Source: Lepus europaeus
Lineage: Eukaryota > Chordata > Mammalia > Lagomorpha > Leporidae
Length of the DNA: 64,000 nt
Direction: 5' to 3'
Assembly: GCF_033115175.1 (NCBI RefSeq)
Contig: NC_084842.1
Coordinates: 33,935,549 to 33,999,548 of the forward strand
This document shows, in pieces, positions 1-10,198 of the stretch (positions are counted from its first letter, which is position 1; each line of letters starts with the position of its first letter). Made by a program: the position numbers and the translations under genes. Below the pieces are notes generated by a model. The model was given only the letters and a program-made list of their open reading frames with translations. It was not told where the DNA came from and did not search any database.

Positions 1-368
1 AGAATCGCGGGGTGTTTTCGCTTTCTCCCCCTCTTTCCAACAAGCAAAAACAAACACGCGAAGCGCGGAGCCGGCCGCCCTCGCCCTCGCCCTCGCTTCA
101 CCTCGCGGCGGGCTCCGAATGAAGGGAGCTCGGATGTCCGGTTTCCTGTGAGGCTTTTACCTGACACCCGTCGCCCTTCCCCTGCACTGGTTGGGAGAGC
201 GCCTTTCAAAGTTGGGAACGCGGAGCCCCGGACTCGCGCCTCCGGCTCGCCCAGGGGGGTCCCCGGTAGGCGATCGGGAGAAAGGGGACCTCAGCCTCGC
301 AGGGGCGCGCACGCCCCACCCCTGCCCCCCGCCAGCGGACCGGATTCCCCGCTCCCGGTCCTTCCACC
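1..368 (+). promoter_or_regulatory. VEGFC: VEGFC 5' UTR and GC-rich, CpG-rich promoter-proximal region
   Basis: This stretch is strongly GC- and CpG-rich, unlike the AT-rich DNA after about 600, and leads directly into the VEGFC start codon. I see no TATA box near the exon. That fits the known TATA-less, GC-rich character of the human and mouse VEGFC promoters. CCCTCGC repeats at about 78-96 and a GGGGGTCCCC at 255-264, which fits the NF-kB consensus GGGRNWYYCC, are visible. The transcription start cannot be placed from sequence alone and may lie upstream of the window, so the split between promoter and 5' UTR is unknown. The CpG-rich block continues through exon 1 to about 590. Confidence 0.8.
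119..151 (+). other. Upstream ORF (10 codons) in the VEGFC 5' leader
   Basis: An ATG at 119-121 opens a 10-codon frame that stops at TGA 149-151; a second in-frame ATG lies at 134-136. It ends 217 bases before the VEGFC ATG and does not overlap it. The first ATG has a weak context (C at -3, A at +4). If the mRNA starts upstream of 119, this uORF could lower VEGFC translation; that is inference. Whether it is conserved in other mammals is not known to me. Confidence 0.5.
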
Positions 369-512
369 ATGCACTTGCTGGGCTTCTTGTCTCTGGCGTG
401 TTCCCTGCTCGCCGCTGCGCTGCTGCCGGGTCCGCGCGAGGCGCCCGCCGCCGCCGCCTTCGAGTCGGGACTGGGCTTCTCCGACGTGGAGCAGGACGCT
501 GACGAGGCCAAG
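369..512 (+). CDS. VEGFC: VEGFC coding exon 1 (signal peptide and start of the N-terminal propeptide)
   Basis: The exon encodes the first 48 residues of vascular endothelial growth factor C, the secreted ligand of VEGFR-3 (and VEGFR-2) that drives lymphatic vessel growth. The start MHLLGF, the hydrophobic core CSLLAAALLPG and PREAPAAAA match the known VEGFC N-terminus. Residues 1 to about 30 form the signal peptide, with likely cleavage in the alanine run before FESG. The acidic remainder (FESGLGFSDVEQDADEAK) starts the N-terminal propeptide that is later removed by proteolysis. The ATG has A at -3 (CCACCATGC). The exon ends at AAG 510-512 followed by GTAGGG, a good donor in phase 0, matching the known exon 1 phase. 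Human exon 1 encodes 49 residues; here one alanine is missing from the alanine run and the acidic segment has several substitutions. The VEGF homology domain and cysteine-rich C-terminus lie in later exons outside the window. Confidence 0.95.
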
Positions 513-599
513 GTAGGGGTGCGATCCTGCGGGTTCCGACTTCGGGTGCCGCCGAGGACTTGCGTACTTGTTTAACCTTGGGTGCGTGGGGTAGCCAAA

Positions 600-3520
600 G
601 TTACTTAGCTCAGAGCACGCCGCAACGCGGCAAACTTTTCTTTTTCAATGGAAAGTTGATCCTTGATGGGAAAGCAAGTTACCCGCCTGGAAGGGCCCTG
701 AGGGCTCCCTGGTGATAGGGACCCCCGCAGTCTGTTTCAGAGTGGGCTCTGCTGGTGCACCGAGGGGGTCCTGAACTTTGCTGCGGCTCAGCACAGTGTG
801 AGTTCATTCTGATCCGCAAGGGCGTTTAGCTTTGCCTAGCTGGTTCTTGGGACTTCTTGCAGCTTCTGAGGCTTGTTCTCCAGGAGCGTTCTTAGGACGC
901 TATGTGCGATTTCAGAATAAAGTGTAAGGGGGTTTGGTTACTCGGTTTGAGGGCTTAAGACTTCAGAGCCTGAAGTTGGTCAAGCTTAAGATTTAAGAGG
1001 AGGTTAGAGTCCTATCGGGCATAATCAAACAAGGTCATTTTCAACCTTGCATCTCCAAAACCAATGATGACATACTAACAATTGAGGTTGCCTTGGCGTT
1101 TTTTGGTTTGTTTTTGTTAAATAAGTGGTGTTTAATCCTTTCAGGAAAATGTTGCTAAGGCACTTTTGAGGTACTCTGATTTTCAAAAAAGCGTTACCAT
1201 GTTTATGCCTGCTTCTACCGACTCTTCTCAAAGAGTTGTTACCTAAAAAGTTCATACCTGACATATGATGTAAGGTATGCTTAATAAAGCTCTTGAACTC
1301 CTAAAGAAGTTTCATATCGGACATACTATGAGTTGTCTCAGCTCAAACACTTGCAGTACCCCTAGCTGGGAACTAGGCTGCTGTGGTTTATTTCGACCCA
1401 TGGCAGTTGGAGAAGTGCCAGCAGTGTGTTAATGCCAACTTTCAGTTGACTTTATTGATTAACATATACTGGTGGTGTAGATTAAATTGCCTTCCCAGAT
1501 ATATTTTTGAAATACAGTTAAGATTGAGAAGACTAATTATTAATAATCAAACTGCCTCTATACTTAAATTTTGGAAAAAACTAAAATGTCAGGTTTTTTA
1601 GTTCAATATAGGAGTCAAGAACCATTTGAGTAAAAAAAGCAATGTACATATTAAGTTATAGAATAGAATGCATTCGGAGAATTGAAAAAATTTAATTTTC
1701 AAGTTGAATACTTATATTGCTGTAACTATAGTGATGATAATATCTTTCTATCCTTAAATATTGCAAAATGTAGTGTTGGATCCAGTGACACTTCCTGTAA
1801 TTTGAGTCCTTGAATTTTTAGATACCTGTTCACTTTCTGTTTTTGCAAAGTCAAACGTAGAAGTATGACTTAGTAAGGCAACACTTCTCTATTGCCTTTA
1901 GTGACTTTGATTTACAGTAAGGAAGTGTGAAGAAGTAAAATGAGAAGCATTTCCTGATAATCCAATAAGGTGTATGAGAATCATTCATTGCTGGAGTGAA
2001 CTTGAATGAATGAGCCCCTGAGTGCATGTGCTAATGGGCATTTCATGTATAGATGTGGGATTGGAGGATAATAAAGTTAATTAATTTTAATTTTCAAAAT
2101 TGTCTTCATTAATGATGTCATCAGATATTCCCATTGACATGGAATTATCTTATGTTGTTTTTTTGCAAAGTTTCCTTTCCATATTTAACTATATTTTAAA
2201 TTTTGTATAGTGACTATGGATTGATATTCTGTGTGTGATATGGGTTCTTTTCCCACGTGATGAAACATCATATGAAGTCTGTGAGCTCCAAAGACTATAG
2301 CATTGTAATATTGCTATTTTGAAGTGTTCCGCAGTGAGTGAATAGAGCCTTGACAGGGCATGTGACATTATTCCTTTGGTGAAACTGCTATGTCCTGCTG
2401 TCTTGACATGCTGCTGATCCAAAGACTGATCCAAATACTCCATGTCTCTCCCTAGTGGCCTATAGAAGTGTCTCATTTAGACTTAAGCACTAGAGAAGAA
2501 CTAGGAAGGAGGAAGTTTTTAATTTTCTGTGAATTGTATACATCCAAGAAGATATTTAGGAAGACAAATAGAAGTTGCTAAATATACATAATCTAAAAAA
2601 TGCAAATTTTGGTAATTTACATATTGGTAGTTTGGGTATTTTTTAACTCAAAATATTTTTAAAAATTTAAAAATACTAACCAAGGTTAAGCCATTCAATC
2701 CTTCACCCTGCACCCAAAGCCATACTAAGAAATGGATATGAAATTACATGTGGAGTCAAGATCTTCATGTTCCTGGGGTTCCTTTTTTCTAATTATTTGT
2801 GGTTGCATAGTTCACTGAAAAGTCCTAAAATGTTACTCTGAAGGATGTTAGTGTAGATTGGTTAATGTCAGAAAAGTAAGACAGGCTAAAGTAAAATTTA
2901 ACTGGAATGATATGGAAAAAAGAGGAATCATTTTAAATTGTCATTAAATTGAAGAAAATTTTAAAACCTAGAATAAGCACTAGATTGCCTACATATATTC
3001 ATTTGCAATATAAGAGTAGATAGAATTCATTCTGATTGGAGTTGAGGAGTTCAATTTTAAAAGTTGGTTTGCGACCAGTTGGTTTAGGACCATACGTACC
3101 TGGATCTTGACACATTTTGAGATTAATAAATGCATGGAGAGCATATTTTACATTGCAAGTGCTTTCATTGCAGATAGACCTTGACAAAAAATTTTAAATG
3201 TTAACAGTCTTGTGTCAATTAAGTAAATAGCCTACAAATATTATTGAGTGATGTATTTTGTTTTATATTAATAACTGTAAATAATCCTACATCGACAGCT
3301 TAAATACAAAAAGCACATTAGCTTAATATTAGTACTAATTGCTTTAAAGTAAGTAGCTTTTTAAAGGTAACATAGTAAAAGTACTTATAGTTTGTGTTGA
3401 ATATCTAAAACAGCTTCCTAGTAATGGCAACTAGTTTGAAATGTCAGATTTTCATCTTATATCCTTTATAATTCTGCATACCTTTAGACTTGTCTTTTTT
3501 TATTTACTGTTTCAATTTAA
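600..3520. other. 5' intron, AT-rich, no recognisable gene or clear repeat
   Basis: After the CpG-rich start (to about 590) base composition drops and stop codons are frequent in all frames. No CSINE, L1 or LTR signature was recognised. Short open frames here lack protein family features. Its closeness to the promoter makes regulatory content plausible, but nothing specific can be pointed out. Confidence 0.5.
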
Positions 3521-3521
3521 T

Positions 3522-3625
3522 CAATGACAGTGTTTCTCGGAATACTATCTGTGTGCCAGCTGCATCAGAATTCCTTGGAAGTCTTTAGTTTTTTCCCCTT
3601 ACCTGAGATGAACCAAATGCTGAGC
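3522..3625 (+). repeat. Possible MER5A-like hAT (Charlie) fragment
   Basis: 'CAGTGTTTCTCGGAATACT...GTGCCAGCTGCATCAGAATTCCTTGG' in outline follows the start of the MER5A non-autonomous hAT consensus (cagtggttctcaa...tgcatcagaatcacctgg). Divergence is high and the far end is not recognisable. Confidence 0.35.
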
Positions 3626-4099
3626 TTGGGTAAAGAGGATATGCATGGAATTTTAGCCATCATCCTCCATACACTGAAAGTTTCAGACTCACTAACCTAT
3701 GATGTATATCAATGGCTGATTCCATTGAGTTTATCATCTTCCTTATGTAATTTTTGAGTTTGCAAAGTAGCTATAGGTCATCTTAAAAGGCGTAAGCCAT
3801 TTTTCCTTCCTTCAAGGAGTTTACAAGCCAAGTTAAAAAAAAAAGGCTTTTGAACAAATATCATCATCTTGTCTAGCATTTGGTACCAAAGCATTTCATG
3901 TCCTGAAGTTTAGGTGAGACTCATCAGTGTGACCTAGTTGATCTGGGAGGTTTGACATAGGAGCAGAGTTAGAGTTGTCTTGGATATGAATTTCCAGCAG
4001 ATGAACGCATGATGCACAAAAATCCACTTAAATCCATTTAGTGTCTTGAGTCAGGTGAGAAGCTGAGGAGTTGAGGAGGTAAGTAGAACTCTTTGGAGT

Positions 4100-4430
4100 T
4101 GAGGGATAACAATGAACACTCTTATAAACATTTAGAGCAACAGTCAGGGTCATATTGATATGGCCTGAGCCAGTCAAAGAAATTTACACTTCACGATGTG
4201 GATCATGGAGCTGCTGAATGACATATACAGTAAGGAGACTCATGGAATGAGATTGATTAGAGTGGGAAGAACTCATACTAGAGGAATGGTGGTGTGAAGA
4301 AACTACAGAAACAATGTAGATGGGAATAGATGGAGCAGAACAGTAGCCTTGGGAACAGAAGAGGGCGCTGTTACAGAGGAGGAAACCCTAGGTCTGGCCA
4401 CTGGTTAACGGGAAAGTTCAGTGGGAGGAA
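4100..4430. repeat. Unassigned ancient repeat-like segment
   Basis: A stretch rich in GGAG/AGAGG words with the general look of an old mammalian interspersed repeat (phrases on net weight of 'gatgtggatcatggagctgctg' type). I cannot assign a family. A similar style of sequence occurs at about 55920-56230. Confidence 0.25.
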
Positions 4431-4622
4431 TTAACCTTGGCATCAGTGTTTTAATGATAGGATAGTATTGATCCTTCTTATGGAATTGGGGTGTTCCAGA
4501 GAAGAAATTGGTGTTTGTGCATAGAGAGTAGATTATGACAGCATTATTCTGTAGGGCACTTATGATTTAACTAGACCAGAGATCTTTAGGGAAGCAAATT
4601 AAGTTTTAGAAATTCACATCCC

Positions 4623-4971
4623 GGGCTGGCGCTGTGGCTCAACAGGCTAATCCTCCGCCTTGCGGCGCTGGCACACCGGGTTCTAGTCCCGGTCGGGGCA
4701 CCGATCCTGTCCCGGTTGCCCCTCTTCCAGGCCAGCTCTCTGCTGTGGCCAGGGAGTGCAGTGGAGGATGGCCCAAGTCCTTGGGCCCTGCACCCCATGG
4801 GAGACCAGGAGCAGCACCTGGCTCCTGCCATCGGAACAGCGCGGTGCGCCGGCCGCAGCGCGCTACCGCGGCGGCCATTGGAGGGTGAACCAACGGCAAA
4901 AGGAAGACCTTTCTGTCTGTCTCTCTCTCACTGTCCACTCTGCCTGTCAGAAAAAAAAAAAAAAAAAAAAA
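4623..4971 (+). mobile_element. CSINE, young type, full length
   Basis: Full-length young-type CSINE with intact head, core and a pure A tail of about 20. It is flanked by a perfect 15-bp TSD AGAAATTCACATCCC (4608-4622 and 4972-4986), so insertion is recent. The head carries a B-box-like GGTTCTAGTCC from its tRNA ancestry. Confidence 0.95.
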
Positions 4972-5546
4972 AGAAATTCACATCCCATTTAGGAAATTAA
5001 TTGTCGGGGGTCAGTAGGACTTAAATTGTGTAATATACTTACAAAGTATTGAACGTTTCAAACATTACTACACCATCTGTGGAGACATTAACAGTATTTA
5101 TATATATATATATACTATTATCATGTATTAAAAATGAAAAGATAAATTTTATTCAGATAAAGTAGATCATTATCATGGCTGTAAATTTTAGTCATTGATT
5201 AGGGGCTTCTTGGTGCTTCGTGTTGTAGTACCCATACTTCCTAGCAGGAAACCCCTACCCCCAATAAATCTTTAGAAAGCACTTTTAGGATTAGGGAAAT
5301 GTTTGATGTTTGTGGAAGTAGAAACCTTTGAACTCCCTTCCTCCCTTCACCACACCCTGCATCAGTTTATGGTAGAGGCTCAATGTTCCACTTAAGAACC
5401 TCTTTCTGAGGAGGCAAAAGGTTGCAAATTTGAAGTCCTAGATCCTTGCTCCCTTTTCCTAGCTATCTGATTCTTTGATGGTAACTTGTTAGTGGTTACA
5501 TTGGCTTTTCCTTAGATTGTATAAAAATTTCTTTAACAAGATTTGT

Positions 5547-5920
5547 GGGGCCAGTGCTGTGGCGCAGTGGATTAAAGTCCTGGCCTGCAGCACTGGCATC
5601 CCATATGGATGCTGGTTCCAGTCCCTGCTACTCCACTTTCTGTCTAGCCTCCTTGCTGCTGGGCCTGGAAAAGCAGCAAAGGATGGCCCAAGGCTTGGGC
5701 CCCTGCACTCATATGACAGATCTGGAGGAAGCTCCTGGCTCCTGGCTTTGGACTGGCTCAGCTCCAGCCTTTAACAGTGGGTGGAAGACTCTCTCTCTCT
5801 CTCTCCCTCTCCCTCTCCCTCCTTCCCTCCCTCCCAACCTTCATTCTTCCTTCTCTCTCTTACTCTGCCTCTCTGTAACTCTTTCAAATAATAAATAAAT
5901 AAATCTTTTTTTAAAAAAAA
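5547..5920 (+). mobile_element. CSINE, older type, with expanded CT stretch
   Basis: Head GGGGCCAGTGCTGTGGCGCAG, core GGCCCAAGGCTTGGGCCCC and tail AATAAATAAATAAATC are present. The pyrimidine region (about 5788-5870) is longer than usual. The TSD is only approximate (AAGATTTGTG / GAAAGTTGTG). Confidence 0.92.
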
Positions 5921-6254
5921 GAAAGTTGTGGTTTTGACTTCTGAAGTTATTAGGAGTTTACACATTTATTTTGCAATTTATTTGAACCTAAACTAAAGCT
6001 GGTCTCCAAGTTACAAATTGTCCTTGCTTTTTTTTTTTTTTCAATATTTAAGTATTCAGTCTTAAATGGTAAAATTTGAAAACAAGGCTAGCTGATTTTC
6101 TGAGTGCAGAGCCCAGCCATTTTGCTTTACCCATACTGACAATGTCTGGAACTCATTGTCAACATTTCTGGGGGTTTCCATAGCATTAACTGTCACTTGC
6201 TTCAGTGATGTAACTGTTTAGGCAGAAGTGAGGTGACATGGATGGAAGTGCAGG

Positions 6255-6435
6255 CTCCATAACCTATGTTTCCATGTTTGCAATCTGGCTCTGAGTTTAC
6301 CTCCTGGCTATGCCACTTACTACTTGTATGGCCACAGACAAGTTCCTTAGTTTCTTTCTACTACGTTATATGTAAAATAAAGACAATAATTAATGCCCGT
6401 TTTATAAGGTTGTTTTGAGGATTAAAGAGTATATC
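6255..6435 (+). repeat. MIR SINE fragment
   Basis: Sequence follows the MIR order: CTGGCTCTGAG..., ATGCCACTTACTACTTGTATGG, AAGTTCCTTAGTTTC, TGTAAAATAAAGACAATAAT, then GGTTGTTTTGAGGATTAAA. This ancient mammal-wide SINE core is well kept. Confidence 0.85.
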
Positions 6436-6910
6436 TAGATATACGTCTTTTGAATTTGAGTTTTTCTACATTTAAAAATTTTATAACAGCAGCTAAAAGT
6501 TACACTATTTATTTAACTTATTCCCTCATCCCATCTTTCTTTCTTTCCATCTTTCTTTCTTTTTTCTGTCAAAAGGTTCTACTTTTAAGCAGATTTTAAG
6601 AGGGTTTTTAGGATATTGAAGGTTATCACTCCTTTTTTTTTTCTAAATTGCAAATTGACCAACAAATAAGTGTATAAACTACAGAGAATCTAATCTCATA
6701 CACTTCTGATTTTTTTTTTTGTTCTATCTCAATGAACTGTCTAAAAATACTTGACAAACAAGAATATATATTTATATATATTATCTCCATCCCTTAGAAT
6801 CATGACTGGCACATAGTAGGCATTCTGTAAATTTTTGTTAAGTCTAAAGGTTTCATAACCAGAAAGAAAACATAGCCTGTAAATATTTTCATTTTTAAAA
6901 AAATGTTTTA

Positions 6911-7235
6911 GGCCGGCGCCGTGGCTCAATAGGCTAATCCTCCACCTGCGGTGCCGGCACACCGGCTTCTAGTCCCAGTCGGGGCGATGGATTCTGTCCT
7001 GGTTGCCCCTCTTCCAGGCCAGCTCTCTGCTGTGGCCCGGGAGTGCAGTGGAGGATGGCCCAGGTGCTTGGGCCCTGCACCCCATGGGAGACCAGGAGAA
7101 GCACCTGGCTCCTGGCTTCGGATCAGCGCAGTGGGCCGGCCACAGCATGCAGGCCAAGGCGGCCATTGGAGAGTGAACCAACGGCAAAGGAAGAGCTTTC
7201 TCTCTGTCTCTCTCTCTCACTGTCCACTCTGCCTG

Positions 7236-7237
<2 letters not shown>
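6911..7237 (+). mobile_element. CSINE, young type, inserted into the tail of another CSINE
   Basis: Young-type head (GGCCGGCGCCGTGGCTCAATAGG) and core are complete and the 3' end runs into a (TA)n stretch at 7238-7275. It lies inside the A-rich tail of the minus-strand CSINE that continues at 7276. Confidence 0.92.

Positions 7238-7275
<38 letters not shown>
7238..7275. repeat. (TA)n microsatellite between two opposed CSINEs
   Basis: About 19 TA units with one TTA break; probably expanded from the A/T-rich tail at the junction of the two SINEs. It forms the centre of a long inverted repeat. Confidence 0.9.
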
Positions 7276-7279
<4 letters not shown>

Positions 7280-7573
7280 CATTTGAAAGGTAGAGTTACA
7301 GACAGTGAGAGGGAGAGACAGAGGGAAAGGTCTTCCTTCCTTTGGTTCACTCCGCAAATGGCCACAACAGCCGGAGCTATGCTGATCCGAAGCCAGGAAC
7401 CAGGTGCTTCTTCCTGGTCTCCTACGCAGGTGCTGGGGCCCAAGCACTTGGGCCATCTTCTACTGCTTTCCCAGGCCACAACAGAAGAAGAGGAGCAGTC
7501 AGGACTAGAACCGGCGCCCATATGGAATGCCGGCGCTGCAGGCTGAGGATTAACCTACTGCACCAAGGCACCT
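7276..7573 (-). mobile_element. CSINE, older type, host of a nested CSINE
   Basis: Reverse-strand CSINE reading TTATTCATTTGAAAGGTAGAG to the head complement at 7560-7573. Its own tail residue lies at 6892-6910, left of the nested element. A perfect 17-bp TSD GCCTGTAAATATTTTCA flanks the whole composite (6875-6891 and 7574-7590). Confidence 0.93.
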
Positions 7574-7590
7574 GCCTGTAAATATTTTCA

Positions 7591-9427
7591 AGGCATATGA
7601 TATAACTGATTCTCCAGCAATCTGCATTTAATTTATTGCATGATTATATTATAAGTGGACCAATACACTTCCCCAGTTTATAAATTATGGCAAGAGGATG
7701 TAATGTTGATGTTTCATTTTCACATAGTTGGAAAAAATACAAGGTATTGAATCATTCTCATATGAAGGCTATGTACATATTACAGTTCTGCTTATAATAC
7801 ATTTCCAGCTCTCCCGGGTGCCTTGGTTTATGCCTGTCTTAGAGGGCGGCAACCCTGGTCCTTGACCACAAACTGCAGAATCTGAGATGATGATCTTCCC
7901 CTAAACGGCTTCATACCTAGATTATTGGGTGAAAAGGCCTTTAGCACACACAACTTTTTCCAATGCCTTATAATTCCCTATTTCCCTGTGCGCTCATCCT
8001 GAACACATTGACAGGTTAAACATTCAAGTTTAAATTCTGTAAATGAAAAGTGCTGGTGTTGCGTCTTTAATATGTAAACATCTCATGTTTTTATAATGTA
8101 ATAATATATAAACATGTTGAAAAATTATGGGGAAATTTTTATATATTAAAAATATACTTTCATTGAAGAAAATATAAGGAAAATATGATGGTAGCACATT
8201 ATATGCAAGTGGTAAACTTGTGTGAATTTGTTTAGAAATATGTAATTTCCCTGTGGGCCCACTTCCTGAATGGCAACCAGAAAAGTGGGTATCATTGGTA
8301 CTGTCATTGAGATGAATCATGAAGTAGACACTTTGCTTCTCAGAGGGTAAGTGTGGTATTGCGGGCACTCTAATTGATTCAAAAATACTGTGGTTGGTTT
8401 TTTGGATGGTTCAGTTTGCCAGTTGCCAGTCAGTCAATGCTATGAACTACATGGTCACTGTGTGCTGAACACTTTGACATGACGGAGGTGTTGGAGGCAT
8501 TTGAGCAGACAGGAAAGGGGAATTAAGAATAAGTGTTGCATGCATTTTCCAGCTCTTGAAGAGCTGACAACATATTTTTTATTCCATGACATCTTGAAAG
8601 TATTCACTTCCTTAGAATTCCAGTACAGATGTTGGAGTATTTTAGGAACTTCTGACCAGATACCATACAAATATTTCTAAACAGAGAATTTTTTTTACTG
8701 ACTGAATCTGGAAGAAAGGACTAAACACCACATAGACACTCTGGCGATATGTAACTGAATAAAAAATTAGAGAATACTATACTGTAAGTAGTCTTCTACA
8801 TGTAGTTCCTGGAATGACCTTTTTAATAAGTGATTTCTATATTTTAGTTCAAGATTAGAACTGAATATATTAATAAAATGAAGGTTTATTTTAGGTACTA
8901 TTGTTTTCTGCAGTTACAGTGTTCAAATTTAAATCTTAATATAAATTTTTCAACAGTAATTTTTACTCTCATACTAACTTATTTTTCTAATGAATGTGAT
9001 ATGCTTTTAACAAAGCAGAAACAGGATAAAAATTAGATTGCTTATTTAATATTCCTTTGTATGAGGGAAAACATCCATGAAATTAATAATACTTTTGGTT
9101 CCAACTTGCTAAAGTACTAGAAAAGAATTTTTAAAAATTATGAAAAAGTAGCAGACTTCAAGATTGTGGTTGATAGGGAAGATTTGTGCATATGTGACTG
9201 GGATGAGCAATGCCCCTTGGGAACTGACTGGGAGTATGGGAAGATGCCTGTTTCTCTACCTCCCCAGCCAAGTAATGTTCTAAGGTTTAAGCCTTTTTCT
9301 GAAATGGCAAACATGATTACCTTATTTAAAAAGATGTGTTGGTAATGATCTTACAATTTTTCACCAAGGAAATAGTTCATTTTCTCTTTCCTTTGTGTAC
9401 TCTTAAATTACTACAAACTACGGTTTC
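7591..9427. other. Intronic sequence without recognised features
   Basis: AT-rich DNA with frequent stops in all frames. The longest open frame (minus strand, 8030-8368) has no protein-family features and no SINE or L1 similarity that I can see. Confidence 0.5.
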
Positions 9428-9429
9428 GC

Positions 9430-9793
9430 TGTGGTTTAAATATGTCCTCTCAAAGTTCATGTGTTGGAAGCTTGGTCTTCAGTGTGCAGTTTAGGAGTTG
9501 GGACCTCTATGAGGGAGAGTCTCATGGAAGGGCCCAGGTCATTTAGGGGTGTGCTCTCAGAAGGGATGTTGCTCCAGGATCTGTCTATGGCTTCCTGTGT
9601 CCAGACCCACACTCCTACTATTTTGATATCCTTAGCTGTTAGTCAGTCAATCAGGGATCAAACCAATGATGGCCCTACCCTGCCTGGTCTTGTACTTTTG
9701 AATCCCCAGAACTGTGAGCTAATAAACCTTTATTTCTAATAAAGTTACCCTGTATCAACTATTTTGTTATAATAGAAAAAGCAGACTAATTTG
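9430..9793 (+). repeat. MaLR-type LTR (MST/MLT1-like)
   Basis: Begins TGTGGTTTAAATATGTCC...TTCATGTGTTGGAAGCTTGG and ends ...CCCCAGAACTGTGAGCTAATAAACC...CAACTATTTTGTTATAATAG...AGACTAATTT. These follow the start and end of the mammalian MaLR (ERVL-MaLR) LTRs. An open frame over 9461-9739 is chance. Confidence 0.85.
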
Positions 9794-9889
9794 CTTCCCT
9801 CTCTCCCCTTCCCTCTGAATAAAATGTGGAAAAATTGGCCAAATTAAATTAGACTGAAATTGTTTAAAAAAATGATCTTGATTTTCTTT

Positions 9890-10186
9890 CTTTTTTAAAA
9901 TATTTATGTATTTGAGAGTTAGCGTTACAGACAGAGAGAGAGGGAGGAACAGAGAAGTCTTCTATCCACAGGTTCACTCCCCAAATGGCCACAATGGCAG
10001 GAGTTGGGCAGATCCAAAGCCAGGAGCCAAGAGCCAGGAGCTTGGGCCATCTTCCACTGCTTTCCCAGGCCATTAGAAGGGAGCTGGATCAGAAGAGGAG
10101 CAGTCAGGAAATGAACCAGTGCCCATAGGGATGTTGGCACCTCAGGAGGAAGCTTAGCCTACTACTACGCTACGGTTCTGGCCCCA
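9890..10186 (-). mobile_element. CSINE, older type
   Basis: Reverse-strand element from TTTTTTAAAATATTTATGTA to GGTTCTGGCCCC. Flanked by a perfect 12-bp TSD TTGATTTTCTTT (9878-9889 and 10187-10198). The core is shortened near 10020-10040, where part of the usual middle is missing. Confidence 0.93.
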
Positions 10187-10198
10187 TTGATTTTCTTT

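Noticed and set aside
148..516. Long open frames overlapping VEGFC exon 1 in other frames and on the minus strand (148-516, 191-502, 206-511)
   Set aside because: They are open only because the CpG-rich DNA has few stops; no protein features, no ATG start for the plus-strand ones, and the VEGFC frame explains the region.
4623..4720. tRNA genes suggested by A/B-box-like sequences such as GGTTCTAGTCCCGG
   Set aside because: These belong to the tRNA-derived head of CSINEs; no cloverleaf-forming intact tRNA is present.
4586..5000. Groups of overlapping open frames on both strands with recurrent 'WPKCLGPS' or 'QVLGPCT'-like words, here and at about 40 other places
   Set aside because: All are translations of CSINE copies, which are GC-rich and stop-poor. 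They are not a gene family.
5771..5965. Repeated motifs resembling spaced arrays (CT/GA and TTTATTTA blocks) as CRISPR or regulatory arrays
   Set aside because: They are SINE tails and microsatellites in a mammalian genome; there is no repeat-spacer structure.
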